From Batkoa obscura (Eukaryota; Entomophthoromycota; Entomophthoromycetes; Entomophthorales; Batkoaceae), in assembly GCA_030770535.1 (NCBI GenBank), contig JASVEC010000103.1, positions 1 through 57,142 of the forward strand: a stretch of DNA of 57,142 bases, in the 5' to 3' direction. How positions within the stretch are numbered: the stretch's first letter is position 1; every line of letters begins with the position of its first letter. The translations under genes were made by a program, and so were the position numbers. Shown here piece by piece: positions 9,997 to 21,428 of the stretch. Below the pieces are notes generated by a model that searched no databases, was not told the DNA's origin, and saw only the letters and a program-made list of their open reading frames with translations.

Positions 9997-11399
9997 TGCT
10001 GTGTTTTGTTGCACTTGAGTTTTTCTAGAAATGGAATTATAAAGTAAGACATATCTGATATCTGTAGTTGTTAGATAGAATATAACTATCAGATGTTAAA
10101 GTAGAAAAGACGTAATCGGGATTTTATTTTTGATTTAATTTTAATAAAATTATTAATTTTTTCTCAAGTATTAAGTATAAATAAATTATATTAAACTAAA
10201 TTGAATTGAATTAATAGAAATTTAAAACCCATAGTGATATAAAAGCATATTAATGAATACAAATAAAATGAAGATTAAACTATAAATTAAGATAGCAAAG
10301 GCGAGGAAGTGGCTAAAGAGATAAACAACTTTGAACTTTTTCTAAAGTTGATTTAAAATCTAAGAAATTGTAGTCTGAGCTATTAGACAATGTTAATTAC
10401 CTAATGAATTTAGTTAAGCATTTACGAATAAAATCGTTATCTTCTTTAGTTAATAGCTTGTTAGCTAATATATTAATTGAAAAATAAACTAATATAATAA
10501 AATTATAAGATTCAAGCATTACCCGATGATCAAAACTTTTTTGGTTTTTTTTGAATTATCGAGTCAATTACCTTCCATATGTTTATAAAGTCCTCCTATA
10601 TTTTATAAAGATAGTTTTTGGAGGGTAATCTATGAAATTGAGGTGATAAAACTAATATAAAGCCCAATGACAATAGCATACATGTATTTAAAGTATTATA
10701 CACATAATTATTAAACATGTGGTTTGAAAATCTTGCTACTTTTTGGCTTTTAAATCTAATCATTTAAGATTGAGTGATAAATTCATATATTTTGTATTAT
10801 TCTAGTGTCATTTGAACTGTTTTATGTATTTTGTTTCTAAATTATCTTTACAACTGTTTTTTCATAATATATATACCTAATCTTGTTATTTGTATCATGC
10901 TTTACTGTGTTATTGTTATAATAACTTAAATAACTACATATTTCCATTTCTAAACTATTAGTACATAATAGGAAGATCGAGAGTTGTATTCTGGAGTTAA
11001 ATTCAACGCTTTACTATTTAAAAACAAAGTGATATCTTCTACACCCATAGCACTGACAATTTAATTTCTTATTAATGTTAAAGCACAAGGCACCTTTTCA
11101 TTCATACATGCAAATCCTTGATTTTGATCTAACTTCAATCCGTTTTATTGGTTTCAATTTAAAATATTGAAAACGTGATAATAGTTTCGTACAATTTTTT
11201 CTTACATTTTTGTCCGCTTTCATCGAGCTCATTACTTTTTTTACCAGCTGTACTTTTCATTTTAATCAAACATTTAAGATGTACCAAAGCGGGCTTCCTT
11301 TTATTCCTAAGGAATTATTCTAAAGTAAATAATGTGGTAACAGTGAGGTTCTCTAAACAAGGTTGACTCATACTGTTACTTAGCAATTGATCAAAGTTT
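9997..11399. other. Gene-poor stretch downstream of the receptor
   Basis: No secure gene. On the minus strand, around 10410-10520, a short frame reading LANKLLTKEDNDFIRKCLTK ends at a GTAATTAAC donor-like site, so it may be one exon remnant of an unrecognised gene. A small inverted match, TTACCTTCC with GGAGGGTAA, spans about 10569-10629. The rest is featureless AT-rich DNA. Confidence 0.35.
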
Positions 11400-11768
11400 T
11401 CTAATTCACAATTTAATAGGATACCAGATTCACTTATCTGCAGATTTTATTACCTTATTAAATTTTTGGAATAGCAGTAACTTTAATGAATTTTTAACAC
11501 TACTTTTTAACTTTACTAAACACTCTTTATCTAATCAATAACCTTCGAGATCAATTCTGGCATGATATACGTTTATAAATCAATTAAATAATTTATTTGA
11601 ATCCACCCCATTTAATGATATGGATGATATCTTTAATTCATTTGTTGACTTATCATTAATAAATGAGAATAAACTAAATAGAAGGTCATCACAATTTATT
11701 AGTTTATTAAAGTTATAGGTTAGTTTAAAAGCTCGATTAAAATTTTGCCTAATTCTGTTTTTTTGCAA
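11400..11768 (-). pseudogene. Relic of a second regulator family (relic A)
   Basis: A 62-codon open stretch (11768-11580) starts MQKNRIRQNFNRAFKLTYNF and continues past stops. Its product resembles those from 33301-33840 and 45780-46176: FNKLINC...FSFINDKSTNEL, then LFN-FINVYHARIDLEGY and CLVKLKSSVKNSLKLLLFQKFNK. The layout (a short helix, an LFxxFxxxHxxRxDP motif, then an LxxKxxxS helix pair) resembles the start of a fungal MHR domain. It is broken by several stops and no intact copy is present in this window. Confidence 0.5.
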
Positions 11769-12849
11769 AAATTATAAGTAACAAATGCTACAAATTTTTT
11801 ACTTTTTTGCTTTTTTGCTTTTGCCTATTAACACAATTTATACTGTGACGTTTTTTATCCAGTATTAATAGTTGAAAAAAACCTACACTAAATATTAAAT
11901 CGACAAAAAAGTGAAATTGAAAAACTTTAATTCTAGTTTTAACTGAGCTTTTAAACTTACCCGTATATATGGCATCTTCGACTTTATCCTGAAACTCATG
12001 CCTTTTTTAATAATCGACTTTTCCCTTTTCTTCTTAGTTTATACTTGCTGTCTAGAGCATTCTTTTGCCTCAAATAAGTATATATCATCCATTTAATACT
12101 TTTTGTCAACTATTTTCTACTTTTATTCAATTGGTTCCTGAAACTATTTAATATCATAATCAACTTGTGTTATAACTAATTTACTCGCTTTTCTGAAATT
12201 TTCTTGTAAAATAGCCATATTTATAACATTAAATAAAATAAAATAATTTACCTGTTTTATTAACATACTATAACGCTACTATAAAATTTATAAATTATCA
12301 AACCAATTGAAATTAAGTTCTAAGTTAAATCAATTAGTCTTTTAAATTGTTAATTAACAAGTAAGCACTAATTAAAAACTAATTTATTTTAATGTCACAA
12401 TGACCCAAAAGTAAAGTTAAGTAAGAACAAAATAAGGTGTGGTATACTTTCCCAGTGACTTAATTTTCCTCTAATTGATTATCAATTAGTTTACTTTATT
12501 AATAAAACATTCGGGGACTAATGCTCTTTTAAAGACATATAAAAAGCTGCAAAGTTGAAAAATAATAAGCCATAGATTTGTAAATCATTTATAAGCTTTA
12601 TTATTATTAAGAATAAACAACAGTAATATGTAATCGAATACACTAAAAACATAAGGTTTTGGGATTTATGCTATAAAAAATTTAAACTATAAACCTGATT
12701 ATTTAATTACTATTCAAAAGTAGTATAGACAAGTAAATCGATATTAATTATTAAAGTCAATTAAAGTTAAAAAATCATTTTACAACTTTGACTTTAATGA
12801 TATTATTATCCTTAATTAGGAGATTAATTTAAATAATATACTGAATATA
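11769..12849. other. No gene seen
   Basis: AT-rich sequence between two regulator relics. I found no coding continuity, MITE copy or RNA gene. Confidence 0.45.
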
Positions 12850-14790
12850 GATTTAATAAATTATATTGCTAGATATACTTTTATATTTTATACTTACTTC
12901 AAAAGAATCGATGGCTGATTTTGCTTTAGTTATGATGAAATTAATATACATTCCATATTTATACATAATAAGGCTCATACCCAATTCATAACTGTGAAGT
13001 AACTTAATGATATTAGTCTTAATCATATTAATAGCTTCATTACCGATTAAGCTTGAACTTAAAATAGAAAGAGAAGAGAATATTGTCAATAAAGTATAAA
13101 AGGTGAATATAGGGTATTTAGATCTTAAAAAGTGTATCATCACTAATTAATTATATTTATGGCATTTAATAATAGAACTGTTTGAGTTTCCAAATATTTC
13201 AAAACTACTTTATGTATTTTCTGATTTCGTAAGTTATATAAATCAATTTCATCCGATATTTCTTTAAAGTAGATATGACATGAAGCTTTATATAAAGATA
13301 CTATCTTAATGAAGTCCTCAGTAGAGTTAGTATATGCTTTATCAAAACATCTATTTGAACAGGCTCTTTAGTTATAGTTGAATATATCAATGATAATTAA
13401 AAAGTGTAAATTATTAACTTTTATTTTATTTTATAGGCTTTTTAAATCTACAAGTATAACATCAGGAAAAATACATAAAAAATGTTTTAAATCTATAGCC
13501 CTATCACTATTTGTAACAATATAAGTCAAAGATTTAATTGAACTCTTATGAAATTAATTAATATAGCTCTGAGTTAGACTGAACTCACCTAATGATAAAA
13601 TAAGGCTTAAACATGGTATGTAGTTTAGATTATCAATCCTTTTGAGTGTTTCTACAAGGCGCTCAACTATTAGTAAATTTACTATAGTTATTTGATTTAT
13701 GTATAAAGATGGCACTTTCTTAAAATCACCCTTTTCATGATTGACTTCTTTAAATTGAGTGTTAGTTAAATGATAAATAGACTCAGTTTCTGAAAAACCA
13801 CAGTATTTAATGAGTGAGGAAGTACTATAGAATGCTTTATTAATTTTACTGGATATAACGATTTAGGACTATATTTTTTCATAATCACAAATGAATCTAA
13901 CTTCTTTACTTTTAAAATATGACTCTTGATTTGACTTTAACTTGTCTATTCATAATATATATAGCATCCTTACAAGCAAATTTGCAAGTTGATAAGATAA
14001 ACTATAATTAATTAAAATTAAAGAAATATAGTATAACAAACATAATGCTTCAACACTTTCGAAACTTGAGTTGCTCCAGGCTTGAAAAATTAATGGTTGT
14101 ATGTTATTTGACTAAATATGATAAATGGTCTCAAAATCGCATCCAGGGAAAGAAAAACGACTAAAGCTTAAAGAAGTGGTTAAAATTTTTGACATGAATC
14201 CTGCCTTGAGCTGCTTTATATAAGAAGCTAATTGTTTAGGTTCAATATAAGAACTCAATCCATAAACAAAGTAATCGCGAGTCTTTGTATTAAATTCTAA
14301 AAAAGATTCACAATCAGAAATAATTATTCAAGTTCCAACATGCTCAGCTCTTCTCAAATTATGATTCCTCAAAGTTATTAAATTAGATGACGAAAGCTTG
14401 GTATTAGGAGTTTTTTTGAATCAAATCAAGCTTCCCTTTTAACTCTATACCTTGTTTGTTTAAAATTGCCTTTTCATCTAAACTGGTTGTACCTTTGCTT
14501 TTAAGCATCTTTAATACCCATATTAAGTACCTTTTTAACTCCAAGGTCCTATATTTACTTTAAAAGAAGACTCTGAACATAACTGAGATAAAGCATGGTC
14601 ATTGTCAAAAGAATTTAATATTTCAACCAATTTAAAAATTGTAAACAACTGTAGTTCAAGCTTTCGTATCCCGTTTTCCAACTCTCTTCTCCTTGCCTTT
14701 AATTAAATTTCATCATTTCACTTAGTCTTATTCTTGATTTTATCATTTGTAAATAAATAGCTAATGATTTTTAACTTTGATACCATAGCT
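12850..14790 (-). pseudogene. Decayed zinc-cluster-type regulator (linker and MHR remnants)
   Basis: Reading the minus strand from about 14700, fragments appear in the expected order. First a coiled-coil linker, KARRRELENGIRKLELQL, as found just after Zn2Cys6 clusters. Then YLIWVLKMLKSKG, a segment ending in LSSYIEPKQLASYIKQLKAG, an MHR-like helix pair PLIFQAWSNSSFESVEALCL followed by LYYISLILINYSL, and a long C-terminal helical part (INQITIVNLLIVERLVETLK; EDFIKIVSLYKASCHIYFK). A 96-codon frame at 13143-12853 may be the end or a separate exon. Many stops and frame changes separate the pieces, so it looks dead. Assignment to the regulator superfamily rests on the pattern, not on a match I could test. 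Confidence 0.45.
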
Positions 14791-15262
14791 AGCAGCCTGA
14801 TTTTGAGATGTTATTAATATGATTGTTTGTTTTAAACAAGCTTAAGAAGACTAAGAAGCTAATTAAGCTTTAATACTTATAAATACTTTAAAGCCATATT
14901 TGTTCCTATCACTTTATATAAAAGTCCAATATCTTTATCACTAAAGTTTGATTACAAAACATTTGATTCCTAAATAATGTGTTTTTTGTCTATGGATTTA
15001 AAACTTTTCTAACTTTTAAGTGGCCTAAAAGTAAATAAGATGAAGATTACAAAATAAATGTCAAAAATGTGAGTTTATTTTTTAAAATTTTGAATTATTA
15101 GCTATTAGGAATTTTTTCAAACTCAAATAGTCAATGTCAGGTAAAATTATATAAAGAATAGTTACTATTTTATTTTGAATTCAGATTAATTTATAATATA
15201 TTAAACAATTATAATAAAATATTAAAAAATACATACTATTTATTATAACAGTATTATTGAGA
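14791..15262. other. No gene seen
   Basis: AT-rich spacer between the regulator relic and the 3' end of the frameshifted MHR-family copy. Nothing recognisable. Confidence 0.45.
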
Positions 15263-17015
15263 TTAATTTAAATATATACTTATTTCTTCTATTAAATCTG
15301 GATGCAGCTGAAATCGATGGATACAGCACTTGATCTGGTCTAAGGCATTAGTAGAATCTTTGGAATGCCTTTTGTTATCGGATTTAGATATTATATAAAG
15401 TTCTTTGATTAATAACACACATTTTGCTTGTGCTTCATTAACCATAAACATATCATCATCCCTCAAACTCGAAGTTTGATGTGATAAATTAAGAAGCGTG
15501 AAAAAACTAAAATAGGCTTGGTAATAAAAAGGGACACGAATATTGGCTTGAAGCTTATATTTAGTATCAAACTGGTGTATTTTACTAAACATTAAAGTTT
15601 CATGATTCAAATTTTTATTTAAACTTTTGTTTAAGCAATATGTAATAACTTGGTTAGCATGATCAAACAGCAACTTTAACGTTGGCTCTATAAATCGTAC
15701 AGGTTGAGGGTAAATCATGACAGATGGGTAATAAAGTGTCATAATACTATGTTGGATTAGTACTTTAATATACCTTTTGAAATTGAAATTATGATCATTT
15801 GCTCTCTCCTTTAATTCGGTCTCACTATAATCACTTTCTTCTCTTAATAGATTTTGATTTTGTATTATATTAAATAATGAATTTAAACAATTTGTGAATT
15901 CGCTTTGAGGCAGAACCAAATCATCAGTGGGTATATTCGAATAATTATTTGAAAGCTCATACTTTTCTTTTACGTTTTGTATATGAGTTGCTATTTTAAT
16001 ATTTACTCCAATAAGATCTTTGATAAAAAGATATGGATCTTTGTCTACAGTTTCACACCGTATTCGCTTACTATTGGTATTATTTTTGTTATGGTTCTTT
16101 CTGAAGAAATATAATGGCTCTTTTATTTCAAATTTAATAAAATACATATCTGCAGTATAATAAGAAAGGGTTAAATGATTGAGATAAAGGGTTTTCCAAA
16201 TCCTTCTGCCTCGAGATAATTCATTATATCTCATGTCCAAAATATCTAGCTCATTAAACGAGGAATCATTTATATTATAGCTTAAAGATTGGACCATTCT
16301 TATTGCGCCTAGTAAATACTGTTTAGCAAGGTCAAAGTTTGAATGAGATAGATTAATATAAGATAATAATCCTAGAGCTATCCTTGGCCGTAGCTTGGAT
16401 TAAAATACGATTGAGGCAAAATTGCTTTTATTCCTTTTAATGATTTTTTATAACTTTGTTTATAAGCTATACTACCATGTATAACAGTAAAACGAGCAAA
16501 GAGAACAATTAAAGTATATGATAAAGTAGTAGGCTCTTTATTTGCTAATATTGCCTTCGAATTAAATTTTTCAAACCACAGTTTATATGGATATATATTC
16601 TTTACAAAGAAAATCGAGCCTTGCTCTAAAAAGTGGCTATAGGTCTGATACACTGTTATTGAGTCTATGTTTTTTATTATTGTTTCATTTGGTGGATGTG
16701 AAAATGTGGTTACAGCTTCAAAATTTCCATCCAATAAGAGTTTATAATAGAAAATCTTTTTTAAGATTTCATCATTACTATACTTCTCTTGATTTATTAT
16801 CCTAAACTCATTTTGAGCCCAATTCAAATATTCTAAAAATGAATCAAATACTATAAAATATTAAAATGATTACCATATACTTTTTGCCTAAATTCTAAAT
16901 TTGAATGTGAGTCCAATTGTTTAAATATATTATTTATTGAACTATCAATACTATCTAACTTTGATTTTATTACATCTACTCTACTTCCTGCTCTTCTTTT
17001 TGAGCTTATCTCCAT
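15263..17015 (-). pseudogene. MHR-family regulator-like gene with one frameshift
   Basis: Third minus-strand family copy. Exon 1 is 17015-16874 (142 bases, same length and phase as its paralogues), the intron 16833-16873 (41 bases), exon 2 from 16832. The first half reads as the family up to FNPSYG near 16385. There the copy is one base shorter than its paralogues, and the frame hits a stop. The second half (IRMVQSLSYN, RGRRIWKTLYL, LYYPSVMIYPQPVRF, terminal YLN) is open in the other frame. Sequence at the break is also locally scrambled (GGCCAAGGA replaces the paralogous AATCATGTGG). Apart from that single break it looks intact, so inactivation is probably recent. Like its relatives it lacks a zinc cluster. 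Confidence 0.8.
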
Positions 17016-18149
17016 GTTCAACTTCCTCTTTGTTACTCCTTTTTCTTACTGTTATTTATAACTGCATTGACTTTATTTTGAATCTAAAATGAAAAACAAA
17101 GGTATATAATTACTTTTGATTCGAAAATAACTAGAGTTTAGTAAAATTAAATACAAAAAATAAACTAAAAGAAAATTGTGCTTTTTTAATTCATCTTGTA
17201 TTTATTCTATATAATAAGAAAAATAATTCTGTTTTACTATTATTTCGTGTTGCTTTATTCTTTAAGTTAATTTTACAATTATTACTAAAGCTAAAAAACT
17301 ATTTTAGTTATGATATTCGTTTATTGACATGAATCATATGAGAGTGTTTTTTTTGACTTCATTATTTTTTCCATTTTCTAAGCGCCATTTAAGCGGAAAT
17401 TTTGTTGGTAAAATTCTTAAACACAAAAATACATCCCCATATTTTCCTTGAATTTTTTTAAAAATTACTCTTATAAAAATAAATATTAATAAAAATATTA
17501 ATACTACCTTGTTATGTAAATAAAATTAATTTTGACGAAATTGAACTAAAGAACTAAAGTATTAAAAAATAAAATATTGTAGCTAAGATGGTGTTTATAG
17601 ATATATAAACTATCTAAAATATGAATATATAAAAATTAAATATTTTTGGAATATTTAAATCAATAATAAATGTTTATCTAAAATCCTTCTATAGCTTTCT
17701 GATTTTATCAAACAATAATAGTATATTTGTCAAATAATAACACAATTCAGGTAAAAGTAAAGAATAATCAGTGTTAGAATAACAAATGTATAAATTTGGT
17801 TCAAATTGAAGTATTATATAATTTATTATAAAAAGAGAACATTCGAATACACCTTATTTAAAGGCACATACATTTTAGTATATAAATTAAACTAGGAATT
17901 AATAAGCAGTAATACTGCTTTAGAAATGAAATCTTAGGTCCCTTTATATTCATTAGTTAATACATTTTATTTCGCTCTTAGTTTTAAATTTTAAGCATAA
18001 CTTCATCAATAAAAAATGATCTTGTATAACTTATTATGTAAAATAGGTCTTCTCTTATTTATAATATTAGAAAGATTTTCAAAAATTACTTAGATACGTA
18101 AAATAATTATCAAAAATCCTATTAAATATAAGAAATGAAACTTATAATT
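17016..18149. other. Upstream spacer with one MITE
   Basis: Only MITE copy 8 (17336-17442) is recognisable. The remaining sequence is AT-rich without coding signs. Confidence 0.45.
17336..17442 (+). mobile_element. MITE-like element, copy 8
   Basis: The left end ATATGAGAGTGT is slightly mutated and the right end ACATCCCCATAT is intact. The interior AAGCGCCATTTAAGCGG and ATTCTTAAACACAAAAATAC is typical. Confidence 0.9.
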
Positions 18150-18154
18150 CTTAA

Positions 18155-18420
18155 GCTTTAGCTTTTTGAATCATACCCAATACAGTTTAGAAATCGTCAA
18201 AAGGAGTATACTCAAATTTATACTCAATACAATATTTTCCCAACTCTTTACTACGTCGAGTAGATGAGGCATCAATATAATGAGCCGTAGGTATATCTAA
18301 TACGCTATCATCGTAAAATACAATAAAAAATTTCGTTCCTCCATTTTCTTTTTTGTATTATTCTTTATCAATGTCCATTGAAAGGCCTTTGTTGTGAATA
18401 TAAGCACTATATTAAGAGAA
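18155..18420 (-). pseudogene. Unrecognised coding relic
   Basis: On the minus strand a protein-like stretch reads NKGLSMDIDKE, stop, YKKENGGTKFFIVFYDDSVL then DIPTAHYIDASSTRRSKELG and YCIEYKFEYTPFDDF, stop, TVLGMIQKAKA and a final stop. Amino-acid use looks like real coding sequence, but two in-frame stops break it. I do not recognise the family. A further fragment (MIGKSIVYNDWTLNF) lies just upstream at about 18440-18490 and may be another exon. Confidence 0.4.
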
Positions 18421-18706
18421 AATTAAGAGTCCAATCATTATAAACGATGGATTTCCCTATCATCCTTAAAAGCGCAAGGTCATTTCCTGTTCAAGAGCTC
18501 TATGACTAGCATGAATTTTAAAATTCGTACAATCATTAGGAAAGAACTGAACTTTTCAAGTGTTCAATCATAAAACTAAAGCCAGTTACAAAATATAGAC
18601 TGTAATAAAATATCAAGCTAACTTTACTTGTGCCAAAACACATGTACCGAGATATTACTTGAAAAACAATATTCCGTAAACTCTTCAAACTTAGGGGTCT
18701 AATTCA

Positions 18707-18813
18707 ATATCTGGGGATGTTTTTTTGGCTTCATTATTTTTTCCATTTTTTAAGCACTATTTGAGTGGAAAGATTGTTAGTAAAATTCTTAAACACAAAA
18801 ATACATCCCTATC
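18707..18813 (+). mobile_element. MITE-like element, copy 9
   Basis: TATCT precedes GGGGATGTTTTTTTGG, and the right end ACATCCC is followed by TATCT. This is a second non-palindromic flanking repeat in the family. The interior is well preserved. Confidence 0.9.
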
Positions 18814-19028
18814 TGTTTACAATGAATAGTAATTCTAAAAACGAAAAGTATGTAGCTTTGAGAAAAATTAAGGCATCTTCCCAACTCAGATCTACTGACC
18901 CCTATAGTAATTTAAAAACTTCTCTGGGATTACCTAATGTTTTTTTAAATGCTAATGTTTTGCATATATATCATTTTTCTTTCCCTAGGCATCATTTTAT
19001 CATTTAAATTCTTACGAGTTTCTATACA

Positions 19029-19129
19029 ATATAGGAATATATTTTTGTGTTTAAAAAATTTACTAATAATTTTTCTGCTCGAATAGCGCTTAGAAGATAG
19101 AAAAAGTGAAGTCAAAAAAAATCTCATAT
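19029..19129 (-). mobile_element. MITE-like element, copy 10 (reverse orientation)
   Basis: The plus-strand left end ATATAGGAATATATTTTTG and right end AAATCTCATAT are mutated. The interior TTTACTAATAATTTTTC and GAATAGCGCTTAGAAGATAG identifies it. Confidence 0.8.
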
Positions 19130-19814
19130 ATTTATCTATCGATATAACACCAGAGCCTTGTAATATAATTATTCCACTAAAATTACAAAAAATTAAAACA
19201 TAAGGATTCCTTTTAGTCGTTTAAAAGGTTTTAAATAGATATGGTAACTGAAAAGTTTATAAAATCTCTTGGTTTTTATATTAATTGTTAACTATTTTAC
19301 CCACATAATCAAAGCGATAAGTCTTTGGGGCATCACTTAAAAATAGATCACTTATAAATAAAAATAAAGTTAAAAGACAAATTAGGTTGTCAGACAAATA
19401 ATAGAATTTTACAACACTATTTCTAAGTTTAATCTAAATTAATATGTAAAAATATAAGGGGGATTTTAATAAATTATCGTTTTTAATTGAAGCTTAATCA
19501 ATGGTAAGGAATATCAATGAATCCAAGCAGCGCTTTATTACGGTAAAGGATAAGGATTTCTATTTACTTTACAACATTTTGTTTTTTAATTTTTTTAATG
19601 ACAAACAATTAAGATCAAAGGAAATAACAATATTGAATTTAATTTTAAGCATTTAAAAAAACATTACATACAATAAGATTTATTAAACTGTGGTACAACT
19701 CTACAATAGCCGTTCAAAATTTCAGCATAAAAGTATCAATGTACAATACTTATAAACAATCATAGTAATAAGCTACTATAGTTTATATAAAGAACATCAA
19801 AATACCCATTAAAA

Positions 19815-21428
19815 TCATTTTTCCTCAGCTCGTAAAGGGATATGCTGTAAAAATAAAGATGAAATTAAACCTAAGGCTAAAAACGGAACTCCTGTAAAGA
19901 AAAAATACTTGAATCCATCAACATAACATCCTTTGATTTTTTGAATCAACTCTGGGCTTAAGCTTGATATATAAGACGTATTCTTAGATAATTGAGATAG
20001 ATCCACTTCAGACGAATATTTTAATAAGGAATTTGTTGTTACATTTTGATATACAGCTCCAAGTACTGCAATACCAATAATTCCACCAAAATAAAAAACA
20101 AATTCAATTAAAGAGGTCGTAATGGCAACATCTTTTTTATCAACTGCAGCCTGTGACGCTATTAAACAAGTCTCTACGCAGAGACCAATACCTGCACCAA
20201 GTATAGCGGAGAATATATAAAATTGAACACGAGTAATTTCATTACTCATAAAAATGCCTAATAAAATAATCCCGACCAAGCCAACTATTGTTCCAAGGAT
20301 AGTCAATGGGTGGTAAATCTTAGTTTTCAGGATAAAAGCACTTGATCCAATAGCAAATATTATTAGGCCACTTATTAATGGGAGGATCCCTATGGTAGAA
20401 AGTCGGGCGCTTTCGTGGTAATAAAGTTGAAAATATAATGGCATATAAATTATAATAGCAAAGAATACAGCACTAATAGAAAACGTTACGGTACATGAAA
20501 TAATGACATTGGGTACTAACAAATGGCCAGGAATTATAGGCTCTTTTGATACTTTCCATTGAGTATAAACAAAAACTGCTAAAGATACAAAACTTAAAAT
20601 TAAAGGTACAAGAACAGGAGCAGAACTCCAAGGATAATCTTGTCCACCCCAATTAAGACCCAAAGTTAAAAGTATAGTAAACCCAAGAAGAAAAGTTGAG
20701 CCCAAGTAATCGATTCTTTTCAAATTTTGCTTTAAGTTACCTCTATTACTAGGAAAACGAAAAAAAACACCAATGCAGACAATAGCTATAAAGCAAAATG
20801 GTAAATTAATATAGAAACACCATCTCCAAGATAGCTTGTTAACAAAGATTCCCCCCAAAATTGAGCCCAAAGTAGATGACACTGTAGTAGCAATAGTAAG
20901 AATCCCCATATAAACACTTCGTTTATGAATAGGAACTAAGTCGGAAATAATAATTGAACATAAAGTAATCAAACCGCCACCACCAATACCAGCAATAGCA
21001 CGAGATATAATTAGCATTGTAATCGATTGGCTAATACTACATAGTATGGAGCCAATTAAGAACACAACTAATGCAAAAATGATAGTAGGTTTTCTTCCAA
21101 ATATATCAGACAGCTTGCCATATAACAGCTGAAATCCGTTACTGGTCAAAAGATAAGCTGTAGAAACCCAATTAATTTCCTTCAATCCATTCAAATCAGA
21201 CGCGATTGCACCTATGGTAGTTGCTATTATAGTAGTGTCAATTGAAGCTATTGAGACAGTAGAAAATAAGCCTAGCATTATTAACCAAAATTTTAATGAG
21301 CCAAGCTCTATTTTAGGCTGTGAAGAATCATCATTTGATTCTTCTTGGTTTTTAATGTCGTTTAGATTAATTGGTTCCTCTATTTTAATTGTGTCACTCA
21401 TACCAATATCTATTATTTTTGTTTTCAT
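19815..21428 (-). CDS. MFS exporter, 14-helix drug:proton antiporter (DHA2) type
   Basis: 537 residues, uninterrupted. A charged N-terminal tail of about 45 residues precedes the first helix. Helix 1 carries SIDTTIIATTIGAIASDL (the DHA2 motif with Asp64). The loop between helices 2 and 3 has GKLSDIFGRKP (104-114), the MFS motif A. GSILGGIFVNKLSWRWCFYI at about 188-207 is the antiporter motif C. A second bundle of hydrophobic segments continues to about residue 530, with a short basic end. Such plasma-membrane or vacuolar proteins export drugs, toxins or metabolites in exchange for protons; the substrate cannot be read from sequence. The start is the first ATG in frame, with an AT-rich leader. 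It is the same-strand downstream neighbour of the P450 at 22431-24382. Confidence 0.9.
   Translation of the reverse strand: MKTKIIDIGMSDTIKIEEPINLNDIKNQEESNDDSSQPKIELGSLKFWLIMLGLFSTVSIASIDTTIIATTIGAIASDLNGLKEINWVSTAYLLTSNGFQLLYGKLSDIFGRKPTIIFALVVFLIGSILCSISQSITMLIISRAIAGIGGGGLITLCSIIISDLVPIHKRSVYMGILTIATTVSSTLGSILGGIFVNKLSWRWCFYINLPFCFIAIVCIGVFFRFPSNRGNLKQNLKRIDYLGSTFLLGFTILLTLGLNWGGQDYPWSSAPVLVPLILSFVSLAVFVYTQWKVSKEPIIPGHLLVPNVIISCTVTFSISAVFFAIIIYMPLYFQLYYHESARLSTIGILPLISGLIIFAIGSSAFILKTKIYHPLTILGTIVGLVGIILLGIFMSNEITRVQFYIFSAILGAGIGLCVETCLIASQAAVDKKDVAITTSLIEFVFYFGGIIGIAVLGAVYQNVTTNSLLKYSSEVDLSQLSKNTSYISSLSPELIQKIKGCYVDGFKYFFFTGVPFLALGLISSLFLQHIPLRAEEK

Larger units (their letters stand above)
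18421..19814. other. Spacer with two MITEs
   Basis: Contains MITE copies 9 and 10. The open frames here run out of MITE sequence and are not genes. 19130-19814 is featureless and forms the 3' flank of the exporter gene. Confidence 0.45.

Noticed and set aside
18765-19127. Overlapping 80- and 60-codon frames
   Set aside because: Both consist partly of MITE sequence and the region between two MITEs; not genes.
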